DNA of 60,181 nt, from the NCBI GenBank assembly GCA_024642465.1, contig JAHEBA010000008.1, forward strand, positions 1 through 60,181, written 5' to 3'. The stretch's first letter is position 1. Each line of letters begins with the position of its first letter. Below the pieces are notes generated by a model. It searched no databases. It saw nothing but the letters and a program-made list of their open reading frames with translations, and had not been told where the DNA came from. The position numbers were made by a program, and so were the translations under genes. This stretch comes from Alphaproteobacteria bacterium. GTDB lineage: Bacteria > Pseudomonadota > Alphaproteobacteria > Rhizobiales > Aestuariivirgaceae. Positions 1 to 9,811 of the stretch are shown in pieces.

Positions 1-1
1 C

Positions 2-112
2 AGGCGGGCCGCGCAAGAAGTGCTTTTCGATAACATCTGGAGCCACTCGGATGCCTTTTCGAGCGATCTCGACGTCTACTACCGGACAAATCTGTGTCGC
101 GGTCTGGAGTGA
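2..112 (+). CDS. C-terminal end of an unidentified protein (cut by window edge)
   Basis: An open frame runs from the window edge through 36 codons to a TGA at 110-112. The residues (ending DVYYRTNLCRGLE) look protein-like, with several aromatic and acidic positions, but are too few to assign a family. It is convergent with the minus-strand nuclease gene that ends at 303. The 190 bases between them hold nothing I can identify. It could also be a chance frame. Confidence 0.35.
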   Translation, partial: RRAAQEVLFDNIWSHSDAFSSDLDVYYRTNLCRGLE

Positions 113-302
113 AGGTCTAATGACCAGGTGAGCGCTATCGTTCCTGGGGCTCAACGCGATGAGTTTTGCCGCAGTTCATTGACGGCAGTTGACCGTGCAA
201 AGCGGGCACATCCGGACCACGATGCAATGTCAGCTCTGGGTTGTTCGCCACCATTGACACCGGTTCGTCGAGGGGCCGTTTCTGCACCTGACAGACCGGA
301 CC

Positions 303-875
303 TCAATCTGGTTTTCCCGCCGCATCGCCGAGGTTGATCCGCCGCCACAGCTCCGGCTGTTCGAACGTGCCTTGCCAGATGCCGCGGCGGGCTGCTTGCG
401 CGGCCACTTCATCCTTCACGTAGCGGTGCTCGTGCTGCCGGTAGGCAAGCGCCCACCCGTCCGCCACCATCTGCCGGTTCAACTCGGTTTCGCCCGCCTT
501 GCACACCGCCACCGTGCGGCCATAGCAATCGACGTCGCGTGTCTGGCAGGCCACTTCCTGTCCCGCGACCAGCTTGCGCAGATGATCGCGCGCCCGCCGT
601 CCGCACGGATAGCTGCGGCCATCTCCGTCCTGGCAGCTCTGGTTGAGTTCAGATGCGTCGATGCCATGCAGCCGGATGTCCTCGCCTCCCGACTTGGGAC
701 GCAGGCTGTCTCCGTCCACGACGATCATGTTGCCCCGGATGCTGCTGCCGGGAACCAGATTTATTGCGTAAATGATGGCGGCGGCCAGTGCGATGACGGT
801 CACTGCATCAACCGCAATGCGCCACTTCGGCCGTGGAGCGGGAGGCAGGCGCCGCCGCCGGCGATAGCGGCTCAT
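303..875 (-). CDS. Membrane-anchored thermonuclease-family (SNase-like) protein
   Basis: 190 residues. A basic N-terminus (SRYRRRRR) leads into one hydrophobic segment at about 20-41, which should anchor the protein in the inner membrane with the rest in the periplasm. Residues 50-180 resemble the staphylococcal nuclease fold: VVDGDSL with Asp54 and Asp56, then IRLHGIDASE with Arg68, Asp73 and Glu76, and YGRTVA with Arg120. These are the positions expected for Ca2+ binding and phosphodiester cleavage, so it is probably active on nucleic acid. Four cysteines (about 81, 91, 110, 117) may form disulfides. Its ATG overlaps the moaE stop (ATGA), so it should be co-translated with moaE, although no functional link is known. 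The substrate is unknown. Confidence 0.85.
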   Translation of the reverse strand: MSRYRRRRRLPPAPRPKWRIAVDAVTVIALAAAIIYAINLVPGSSIRGNMIVVDGDSLRPKSGGEDIRLHGIDASELNQSCQDGDGRSYPCGRRARDHLRKLVAGQEVACQTRDVDCYGRTVAVCKAGETELNRQMVADGWALAYRQHEHRYVKDEVAAQAARRGIWQGTFEQPELWRRINLGDAAGKPD

Positions 876-1336
876 GCGCCGGTCTTGCTCCAGCGCGCGG
901 CGGCCTTGTCATCGCTTTCTCGGGCATCGACCCACTTGGCGTCCTGGCCTGCGCCGTCTTCCTCGAGCTTCCAGAATGGCGCCTTGGTCTTTAGCCAGTC
1001 CATCAGGAACTGGCAGGCTTCAAACGCCGCTTCGCGATGGGCGGAGCAGGTGATCACCAGAACGATGTCCTCCCCCGGCTCCATCCGGCCATAACGATGA
1101 ACGATCAGGCTGGCATCCAGCGTCCAGCGCTCCTTCGCCTGCTGCTCGATGGCCGCAAGCGCCTTCTCGGTCATGCCCGGGTAGTGTTCCAGCGTCATCG
1201 CCGAGACCTTGTCGCCAAGGTTCATGTCGCGCACGGACCCGAGGAAGATGGCGGTGCCGCCAATGGCATGATTGCCGGCACGCAAGGCATCCAGCTCCTT
1301 GCCCAGATCGATTGGCTCTCGTTGAACCCGGATCAC
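872..1336 (-). CDS. moaE: Molybdopterin synthase catalytic subunit MoaE
   Basis: About 154 residues, the normal size for MoaE. The subunit takes sulfur from thiocarboxylated MoaD and inserts it into precursor Z (cPMP) to make molybdopterin. Visible family signatures are GGTAIFLGSVRD near the N-terminus, LEHYPGM, VHRYGRMEPGE, VLVITCSAHREAAF and the lysine-bearing KTKAPFWKLEE of the active site. I place the start at a GTG at 1336 because GGAG lies 8 bases upstream; a GTG at 1354, directly after the asmA stop, is possible but has no such site. No moaD is present in the window, although moaD and moaE are often adjacent. It lies in an operon with the AsmA-like gene upstream and the nuclease gene downstream. 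Confidence 0.92.
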   Translation of the reverse strand: MIRVQREPIDLGKELDALRAGNHAIGGTAIFLGSVRDMNLGDKVSAMTLEHYPGMTEKALAAIEQQAKERWTLDASLIVHRYGRMEPGEDIVLVITCSAHREAAFEACQFLMDWLKTKAPFWKLEEDGAGQDAKWVDARESDDKAAARWSKTGA

Positions 1337-1354
1337 GCCCGTCACTCCATGCAC

Positions 1355-3307
1355 TCAGTCCTGCTGCTGGTTGAGCAGGTTGTTGATCAGGTCTTCGGCC
1401 TGCCTTGCGCCCTCCTTGCCGAGCAGCTTCTCGGCTTCATCGCGCAGCGCCTGACCGGTACCTTCCACATTTAAGCCAAGCTTGCCCAGCGTGTCGAACG
1501 CGGATTTCGGATCGTCCAGAATGCCCTCGACATCGGGATAGATCTTAGGTGCCGCCCAGGGCCCGGAGACGATTACCGGAACCGGCAGTTCCATCATCTG
1601 TCCGTCCTGCCCCGCCGCAATCTTGGGCTGCAGTTTGAACTCCAGCCGGCGGCGCAGCATGTCTGCCTGGCCCGTGCCGGTCACTTCGAACCTCGGGCCG
1701 CGTGCCGCAAATTCACGGGCTTCGGCGATTCCATCCTTGATCTCGAAGCTGGCATCCAGCGTGTCGAGACGGGTGCTGCCGCTGCCGGCATCGCTCCAGC
1801 CTTCAAGAATCGAGCCCTGCACGGCCTTTGCAATGGCGCTTGCGTCAACACCGTCGACACTGCCGTCGCGAAGCGCCAGTTGTGCCGTGCCGGCCAGGGT
1901 TGACACCATTTCGCGTTGCGAGCCACCGGCCGCTACAACATCCAGCACCACGTCTGCGGTACCGCTGATGGCAGTGATGCCAGCAAGATCGGAGAACAGT
2001 GCGCGCGCGTCCGCACCGGGCGCGTTGAGCGTGCCGGCAAGCCGTGGCAGGTTCTGGCTGCCATCGATCTCCATCGTGCCGCTGGCCTTGCTGCCATAGA
2101 TCGTCACTTCGTTCAGCTTCGCCGCAAGCTTGCCGTTCTCGAGGGTGGCATCGAGGGAAGCGTCCTTGAAGCTGAGTTTGCGATAGGTGATTTCGCCGGC
2201 CCGAAGGCGCATTGTCGCGTCGGCGATGCCAAGTCCCGCAAGGCTCACGGGCGCATCGCTCCAACCGGTACCGGCCGCGCCGCTGCCTGCTGCCGCGGTG
2301 TCTGCCGGGGCAGGGGCATAGGCATCGAGGTTGATCCGGTTGACGCCAAGGCTTGCCTCCAGCTGCGGCCGGTCGCCCCCGGTCAGCAGGCGCACGAGAC
2401 CATTGGCGCTCATGCCGTCCATGGCAAGTTTCGCATCCTCCAGGTTGACCCGCCCGCCGGCGATGGCAAGCGCGCCGCTCACCGAAACGTCCTTGAGGCC
2501 CGGCCCTACGGCGGTTTCCCAACCCGCCCATCCGGCAAGCTTGCGCAGGTCCGGGGCCGTCATTTCGGCCTGTCCAGCCAGGTCCAGACCGCCGGAAAGA
2601 CGAACCCGGCCCGAAACCGCAGCCTCCATCAGCCGCGCCCGCAGCGCCAGTTCGACGGGCGATCCCTTGCCTGCAAGCCTGCCGGTGTCCTTCACGAAGA
2701 GCTGCAGGTTGACCAGTTCGCCGTTCCAGCGCAGCGACCCGTCCATCTTGAGGGGCTTGCCCGCCAGCGGCAGGCTGACCTCGGCAGTGATGTTGCTGGC
2801 GGTGAAGGTGTTGCCGGAACGTTCGTCGCTGAACGTCAGCTCCCCGTCGAAAACCCTCACCGGCGCGATGCTGGCGATGCCCGCACCGGCGCTGCCGCCG
2901 CTGCCGCTGCCCGCGTTGTCCGGCAGGTTCCAGTTGGCGTTGCCTTGCGCATCGACGGCCAGGGTAACACGCGGGCGCACTAGCGTGATTTCGCGAATGT
3001 TGGTGCCGCGGGTGAAGAACTGCCGGGGCGAGATGCGCGCCTCGAGCCTTTCAACCGACACGGTCGTACCGTCGAACATGCCTTGCGGGTTGGACAGTGC
3101 AGCCCCTTCCACCGACACTTTGGCCTCGGGAAACAGCGATACCGTTGGCGCCTTCAACAGCGTCAGCGTACGCCCCGTGTGGCGCGACACCGCCTGCTGA
3201 AGCTGCGCGGTCACGAATTCGCCGCCCAGCATGTAAGGCAGTGTGGCCACCGCCGCCGCCAGCAGCAGCAGCATCAGACCGAGCGCGGTGATGACGAGGT
3301 ATCTCAT
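1355..3307 (-). CDS. AsmA-family inner-membrane protein
   Basis: 650 residues from the ATG at 3307, which begins MRYLVITALGL. One hydrophobic N-terminal segment (about 3-26) is followed by a long periplasmic region rich in beta-prone repeats. The N-terminal part (GRTLTLLKAPTVSLFPEAKVSVEG and SNPQGM...VSVERLEARISP) and the C-terminal part (AEAREFAARGPRFEVTGTGQADM, LEFKLQPK, PVPVIVSGPWAAPKIYPD) match the two AsmA domains. AsmA-like proteins are thought to bridge the periplasm and take part in lipid or outer-membrane homeostasis. The coding frame could extend to 3412, but the extra 35 residues do not look like a membrane signal. It is the first gene of a three-gene minus-strand unit and is divergent from the acetoacetyl-CoA synthetase gene. 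Confidence 0.88.
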   Translation of the reverse strand: MRYLVITALGLMLLLLAAAVATLPYMLGGEFVTAQLQQAVSRHTGRTLTLLKAPTVSLFPEAKVSVEGAALSNPQGMFDGTTVSVERLEARISPRQFFTRGTNIREITLVRPRVTLAVDAQGNANWNLPDNAGSGSGGSAGAGIASIAPVRVFDGELTFSDERSGNTFTASNITAEVSLPLAGKPLKMDGSLRWNGELVNLQLFVKDTGRLAGKGSPVELALRARLMEAAVSGRVRLSGGLDLAGQAEMTAPDLRKLAGWAGWETAVGPGLKDVSVSGALAIAGGRVNLEDAKLAMDGMSANGLVRLLTGGDRPQLEASLGVNRINLDAYAPAPADTAAAGSGAAGTGWSDAPVSLAGLGIADATMRLRAGEITYRKLSFKDASLDATLENGKLAAKLNEVTIYGSKASGTMEIDGSQNLPRLAGTLNAPGADARALFSDLAGITAISGTADVVLDVVAAGGSQREMVSTLAGTAQLALRDGSVDGVDASAIAKAVQGSILEGWSDAGSGSTRLDTLDASFEIKDGIAEAREFAARGPRFEVTGTGQADMLRRRLEFKLQPKIAAGQDGQMMELPVPVIVSGPWAAPKIYPDVEGILDDPKSAFDTLGKLGLNVEGTGQALRDEAEKLLGKEGARQAEDLINNLLNQQQD

Positions 3308-3479
3308 GGGGCTAACCCTTATCTGATTCTCCGCGCTGCCGGGTGCGGATTGCCGTTGCCCTCCGGGGTCTGGCAAACACCGAAAAAGTGTCAGAAAATT
3401 GGTTGGCGGCATTGGGGACGGGCCTTATGGTGTCGCGCGATTTGCCAGAACCAGCTGCCGCGAGAGAGCCAGAACTGCC

Positions 3480-5433
<1,954 letters not shown>

Positions 5434-5438
<5 letters not shown>

Positions 5439-5560
5439 CCCAGGAAAAGTGGGAGCCGGTTTTCTGTCCGGGTTAGCGACGAAAAAAGCTAACCCGGGAA
5501 AAGCATGTGCCCGGCTTGAACGGGTATGGGAACCGGTTTTCCGTCCGGATTGGCGGAAAA
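5434..5560. repeat. Two related intergenic repeat units with inverted arms
   Basis: The octamer GCTAACCC occurs at 5434-5441 (overlapping the aacS stop) and again at 5488-5495. Its inverse GGGTTAGC is at 5470-5477, so unit one can fold as a hairpin with inner GGAAAA/TTTTC pairing. A 21-base core containing CCGGTTTTC is present at 5451-5471 and at 5528-5548 with two mismatches. The block lies between convergent genes and could also end transcription. Short elements with cores like GGGAACCGGTTTTC are scattered in many rhizobial intergenic regions as I recall, so I treat this as a dispersed repeat family. Confidence 0.6.
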
Positions 5561-5564
5561 GGAA

Positions 5565-8171
5565 TTAGCCCGCCAGCACCCGCGTCGTCGGGAAGGTGAT
5601 GTCGATCCGGGTGCCCTTGCGCGGCTCGCTGGAGATGGCAAAGCGCGCCCGGTTTGCTTCCACCAGCGCCTTGGTGAGCGGTAGCCCAAGCCCGGTGCCA
5701 TGCGCCTGGCGGCCTGCCGTCTCGATGCGGCTGAACGGCTGGAGCGCTTCCTTGAGCTGGGCTTCGTCCATCCCGACGCCGGTATCCGATACCGACAGCA
5801 GCAGTTCGCCACTGTCGGTCATCCTGGCGGAAATGATCACCTGGCCACCGGGGTCGGTGAACTTGATGGCGTTGGAGATCATGTTCAGCATCACCTGCTT
5901 TACCGAACGCTGGTCGGCCACCACTTGCGGCAGCCCCGCGGCAATCGACTTGCGCAGCACCACCCGCGCACCGGTCGCCTCGTTCTGCATCAGCTTGATG
6001 CAGTTGTCGATGACGCCGCCCAGGTCCACGGAAGTGAAGTTGAGTTCCAGCTTGCCGGCCTCGACCTTGGACAGGTCGAGCAGGTCGTTGACCAGCGACA
6101 GCAGGTATTCCCCGGAGGTGTGGATGTCGTTGGCGTACCCCTCGTAGCGCTCGTTGCCAAGCTTGCCGAACTCGCCCTTCCGCATCACGTCCGAGAAGCC
6201 GAGTATGGCATTGAGCGGGGTGCGCAGTTCATGGCTCATTCGCGCCAGGAACTCTGACTTCTGCTTGCTTGATGCTTCCGCCCGGTCGCGCGCCTCGCGC
6301 AGCTCGGCTTCGGTCTTCTTCCATTGGGTGATGTCGCGCAGCACCGCACAATATGCTGAAGCCGGAATGCCGGCGATGGCCGACGCGGTCCGGCGCATGG
6401 TCAGGAACAGTGGCACTTCGCCGCCGTCCTGCATTCGCGCCGTTACCTCCCGGCCCGAGTTGAACAGGCTCGACAAGCCCCTGTCGCCAAGCGCTGCAAC
6501 ATAATCGCGCACGATCTTTGCCGAAGGCATGTCCATCAGGCCAGCCAGCGGCGTGTCGATCACGCTTGCCGCATGCACGCCGAACAGCGCCTCCGCGCCG
6601 GCGCTCATCCAGGTGATGTCGCCTGCCTCGGACAGGAACACGATGCCGTCGCTGGCGGTATCCAGGATCGACAGCAGTTCGTTGAGGTCGACTGGCTGTG
6701 CAACCGGCTGTTCGGTCGCAGGCGCGGCAGCCGCCGTGGCGTCGCTGGCTTCTGCTTCCGGCTCTGCCGGTTTAGCTTCCTGCCCGGCCGGCACGTCCTC
6801 TTCTGCAGGTTCTGGTGAGGGTTCCGGCACGTCCTGTGCCGTCGCCGGAGCTTCGCCAGCTTGTTCGGGTTCTGCGGCAACCGGCGGTTCGACGGGCGGC
6901 GCGGCAGGCTCCAGGGCGGCCTCCGCAGGTGTCAGCACGGCAAGCGGCATGGCGCCGTCGTTCCACGGGAAGGTGGACTTCTCGACCTGAACCGCAACCG
7001 CAACTCCGGACCTGGTTTGAAGTTCGGCCACGCCTGTCTTGCCGGGAACATCGGCTACGGCACCGGCAATGTCTTCGCGCGAGGCCAGGTCGTCGTCTGC
7101 CTCGTAACCAAGCAACGCGGCAGCCGCGGCATTGGCATACACCAGTTTACCGCCGCGATAGAGGATCACGGCCCGCTTCACCCCGGACAGCGATTTGCGC
7201 ACAACGGGGGAAACATCGAACCGCGCCTGCACGGCGGTGGCCGCAACAGGCGCGGCGTCGTTCTGTGGCTGGTTTCGGCCGTCGTCATCGTCAAGGCCGG
7301 CGGCCTCGATTGCCGCCCTGATCTTGTCGAGGCTGTTGGCGGCAGGTTCGGCGGGTGCCTGTACAGGCTTCACGGCGGCGGGGCGAGGCAGCGCCGTTTC
7401 TGGCCTTGCGGGAGGCGCTGGTTCGGCTGGAGCTTGTGCCGATGCATCCGGCTGGACCGGTTGTTCCAGTGCCCGCCGGTCGGTCACGTCTTCAAGCACC
7501 ACCGAGAAACCCGCGGTCTCGTCGGCCGGACCCAGATGTCGCGCAACCAGTCTGAAGTCCCGTGTGCCGAAGCCGGTCTTCAGTTGCGAGGAAATGCCGG
7601 CGATCCCCGCCCGGGAAGCGCGGGCCATCAGGCCGCCTGCGGTCTCGCTGCCAGTCATGGTGGCAAGGCTGTCGGGCATCGAACCGCGCCAGATGCCGCG
7701 GGCAGCAGCATTGGCGAACCGCAGCGTGCCATCGGCGGCACAGATCACAGCCGCCACCGGCAGGCTTTCCAGCACGCCGGCCTCAAGTCCGCTGCTGCCG
7801 GCGTCTGATCCGGCGCTGCCGGGCAGTGCACCGGCTTCCGCCACCAGCAATAGCCCATTGCGGCCATCGGCCAGCGCATGCACATGGACTTCTGCGCTGA
7901 ACGGACTGTCCGAAACCGCGGAGGCAAAGGAAATCACTTCCTGCCAGCTTTCGCCGCGCTTGACCGTGCGGGCCAGTTCCCGCACCCGCGCCACGCCGAG
8001 ATCGGCCTCGTCGAACGGCATCTCGATCAGGTCGAACAGGCTCGAACAGCCAAAGAAGCGCATGCCGGGCCTGTTGGCCCATACGACGCGCATGCGATCA
8101 CCATCCCACAGCCAGGCAGGTGCGGTCAGTGTGTTCAGGTCGTCAAGGCTCGGCGCGGTGCTCTGCGTCAC
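5565..8171 (-). CDS. PAS-domain sensor histidine kinase of the PleC/DivJ/PdhS type
   Basis: 868 residues, cytoplasmic, with no membrane segment seen. Several PAS-like regions come first: one near the N-terminus (APAWLWDGDRMRVVWAN), one with YRGGKLVYANAAAAALLGYE, and one with LNELLSILDTASDGIVFLSE. Between the second and third lies a Pro/Ala/Glu-rich linker of about 80 residues. The HisKA box SHELRTPLNAILGFSDVM carries the phospho-accepting His647, and the HATPase domain shows N, G1 (DTGVGMD) and G2 (GTGLGLPL) boxes. The stretch FGKLGNERYEGYANDIHTSGEYLL resembles kinases acting on the DivK/PleD-type cell-cycle network, but the assignment is tentative. I choose the GTG at 8171 because GGAGGGG lies 8 bases before it; an upstream GTG at 8213 lacks this. 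No response regulator adjoins it. Confidence 0.85.
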   Translation of the reverse strand: MTQSTAPSLDDLNTLTAPAWLWDGDRMRVVWANRPGMRFFGCSSLFDLIEMPFDEADLGVARVRELARTVKRGESWQEVISFASAVSDSPFSAEVHVHALADGRNGLLLVAEAGALPGSAGSDAGSSGLEAGVLESLPVAAVICAADGTLRFANAAARGIWRGSMPDSLATMTGSETAGGLMARASRAGIAGISSQLKTGFGTRDFRLVARHLGPADETAGFSVVLEDVTDRRALEQPVQPDASAQAPAEPAPPARPETALPRPAAVKPVQAPAEPAANSLDKIRAAIEAAGLDDDDGRNQPQNDAAPVAATAVQARFDVSPVVRKSLSGVKRAVILYRGGKLVYANAAAAALLGYEADDDLASREDIAGAVADVPGKTGVAELQTRSGVAVAVQVEKSTFPWNDGAMPLAVLTPAEAALEPAAPPVEPPVAAEPEQAGEAPATAQDVPEPSPEPAEEDVPAGQEAKPAEPEAEASDATAAAAPATEQPVAQPVDLNELLSILDTASDGIVFLSEAGDITWMSAGAEALFGVHAASVIDTPLAGLMDMPSAKIVRDYVAALGDRGLSSLFNSGREVTARMQDGGEVPLFLTMRRTASAIAGIPASAYCAVLRDITQWKKTEAELREARDRAEASSKQKSEFLARMSHELRTPLNAILGFSDVMRKGEFGKLGNERYEGYANDIHTSGEYLLSLVNDLLDLSKVEAGKLELNFTSVDLGGVIDNCIKLMQNEATGARVVLRKSIAAGLPQVVADQRSVKQVMLNMISNAIKFTDPGGQVIISARMTDSGELLLSVSDTGVGMDEAQLKEALQPFSRIETAGRQAHGTGLGLPLTKALVEANRARFAISSEPRKGTRIDITFPTTRVLAG

Positions 8172-8229
8172 AACAAATCCCCCTCCGGCCTGGCTGCCTC
8201 GAAGGTTCGCCACGCCGGCTCATCAGTTG

Positions 8230-8249
8230 CCGTCTGTATTAACAGACGG
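8230..8249. promoter_or_regulatory. Perfect 8-bp inverted repeat upstream of the histidine kinase gene
   Basis: CCGTCTGT at 8230-8237 and ACAGACGG at 8242-8249 are exact inverse copies separated by ATTA. The element ends about 60 bases upstream of the kinase start at 8171 (minus strand) and is AT-rich in its centre. It has the form of a dimeric-regulator operator; the regulator is unknown. Confidence 0.45.
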
Positions 8250-8477
8250 TGCTCCGCCCAATGCCGGAGCCCGTTCTGGCCGCATCCGGTGTCACTTTAG
8301 TCCGTTTGCGGGGCTTGCGTCCACGCCATTGTTCCTGCTGGCAACCGTGCGCGCGTGATTGCCGGAATGACACAGGTTTCTCCCCGAACCGGTTCTGACA
8401 GCCGGTGTGCATTGGCATCTTGCAAATCCTGCGCCGTCGGCATAGTTTGCGCCGCACCGAACGACCGGTTGTGTTGT

Positions 8478-8554
8478 GCAGGCGTAGCTCAGTTGGTTAG
8501 AGCGCCGGATTGTGGATCCGGAGGTCGTTGGTTCGAACCCATCCGCCTGTACCA
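8478..8554 (+). tRNA. tRNA-His (anticodon GTG)
   Basis: A 77-base cloverleaf. The acceptor arm GCAGGCG/CGCCTGT has a G1-U72 wobble, the D-arm is GCTC/GAGC, and the anticodon stem CCGGA/TCCGG encloses loop TTGTGGA with GTG at 8512-8514. The T-arm contains TTCGAAC, and A73 with CCA is encoded. There is no extra G-1 in the gene (the preceding base is T). The T-stem has one apparent U-U opposition. It stands alone, followed by the TAXI transporter genes. Confidence 0.96.
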
Positions 8555-8730
8555 CCCTTCATCGCATGACCTCGATTTGACCGCTGGCCTGAACTCCGGG
8601 TTCCAGCGGCAGTGGAATCTCGTTTCGCAAGGCAGAATGACTGCCGGGCCAGCGAACTGGACTCGCGCACGCATCACGGCATAGGCTTTCCTTCTTCACT
8701 CTGCGTGAGAAAAGGGAGCTTGAGTCAAAC

Positions 8731-9699
8731 ATGAAGAAAATCCTGAAGTATACTCTGGCCACAGCTGCTGTTGCTGCCATGTCCGTAGCCGCCTCCGCGG
8801 CCGAGCAGCGCTTCATCTCGATTGGCACTGGCGGCGTGACCGGCGTGTACTACCCGACCGGTGGCGCCATCTGCCGTCTCGTCAACAAGGACCGCAAGGA
8901 GCACGGCATCCGCTGCTCGGTCGAATCGACCGGCGGTTCGGTCTATAACGTCAACACCATCCGGGCAGGCGAACTTGAGTTCGGCGTGGCCCAGTCCGAC
9001 GTTCAGGACAATGCCTACAAGGGTATCGGCAAGTTTGCCGAGGCCGGCCCGTTCGAAAAGCTTCGTGCGGTGTTCTCCGTGCACCCTGAACCGTTCACTA
9101 TCATTGGCCGTGCAGGCTCCGGCATGAAGGGTTTTGAAGACCTCAAGGGCAAGCGCGTCAACGTCGGCAACCCCGGCTCGGGCCAGCGCGACACCATGGA
9201 AGTGGTGATGGGTGCGTTCGGCATGAAGATGGAAGATTTCGCCCTCGCCGCCGAACTGAAGGGCTCTGAAATGGCCCAGGCACTGTGTGACGACAAGATC
9301 GACGTGATGATGTACACCGTCGGCCACCCGGCTGCCGCCATCACCGAAGCCGCCACCACCTGTGACATCGAGATGATCCCGGTGGAAGGCGCGCCCATCG
9401 ACAAGCTGGTCGCCGACAACGCCTATTACCGCAAGGCCACCATTCCGGGCGGCATGTACAAGGGCAACCCGAACGACACGCCGACCTTCGGCGTGGGCGC
9501 GACGTTCGTCACTTCGGCCGACGTGCCGGAAGACGTTGTGTACACCCTGGTCAAGGCGGTGTTCGACAACTTCGACGACTTCAAGAAGCTGCACCCGGCC
9601 TTCGCCAATCTGAAGGAAGCGGAGATGATCAAGGACGGCCTGTCCGCTCCACTGCATCCCGGCGCCGAGAAGTACTACAAGGAACGCGGCTGGATGTAA
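8731..9699 (+). CDS. TAXI-family TRAP transporter solute-binding protein
   Basis: 322 residues. A clear signal peptide ([17 protein letters not shown]...ASA, cleavage near 24) is followed by [21 protein letters not shown], the diagnostic start of TAXI receptors. Further family features are [25 protein letters not shown] and the C-terminal [15 protein letters not shown]. It binds its ligand in the periplasm and hands it to the fused permease encoded next. The ligand is unknown; known TAXI systems take up organic acids or amino acids, and the kinases nearby suggest a sugar acid here. GGGAG lies upstream of the ATG. A strong stem-loop follows the stop. Confidence 0.93.
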   Translation: MKKILKYTLATAAVAAMSVAASAAEQRFISIGTGGVTGVYYPTGGAICRLVNKDRKEHGIRCSVESTGGSVYNVNTIRAGELEFGVAQSDVQDNAYKGIGKFAEAGPFEKLRAVFSVHPEPFTIIGRAGSGMKGFEDLKGKRVNVGNPGSGQRDTMEVVMGAFGMKMEDFALAAELKGSEMAQALCDDKIDVMMYTVGHPAAAITEAATTCDIEMIPVEGAPIDKLVADNAYYRKATIPGGMYKGNPNDTPTFGVGATFVTSADVPEDVVYTLVKAVFDNFDDFKKLHPAFANLKEAEMIKDGLSAPLHPGAEKYYKERGWM

Positions 9700-9710
9700 G
9701 GCCGGCGTCT

Positions 9711-9745
9711 GCATGTGCGGGAGAGGCAATCCCTCCCGCACATGC
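9711..9745 (+). terminator. 13-bp perfect stem-loop after the TAXI binding-protein gene
   Basis: GCATGTGCGGGAG at 9711-9723 pairs perfectly with CTCCCGCACATGC at 9733-9745 around a 9-base loop. There is no immediate T-run, so full termination is unlikely. In this place, between a binding protein and its permease, it probably protects the upstream message or partly terminates. Confidence 0.7.
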
Positions 9746-9811
9746 CTCGCTATTTCCTCTGCTTTTTCAATTGATCCATTTTTTCGTCTGTCTCAGCGCA
9801 AGGGGCATCGC

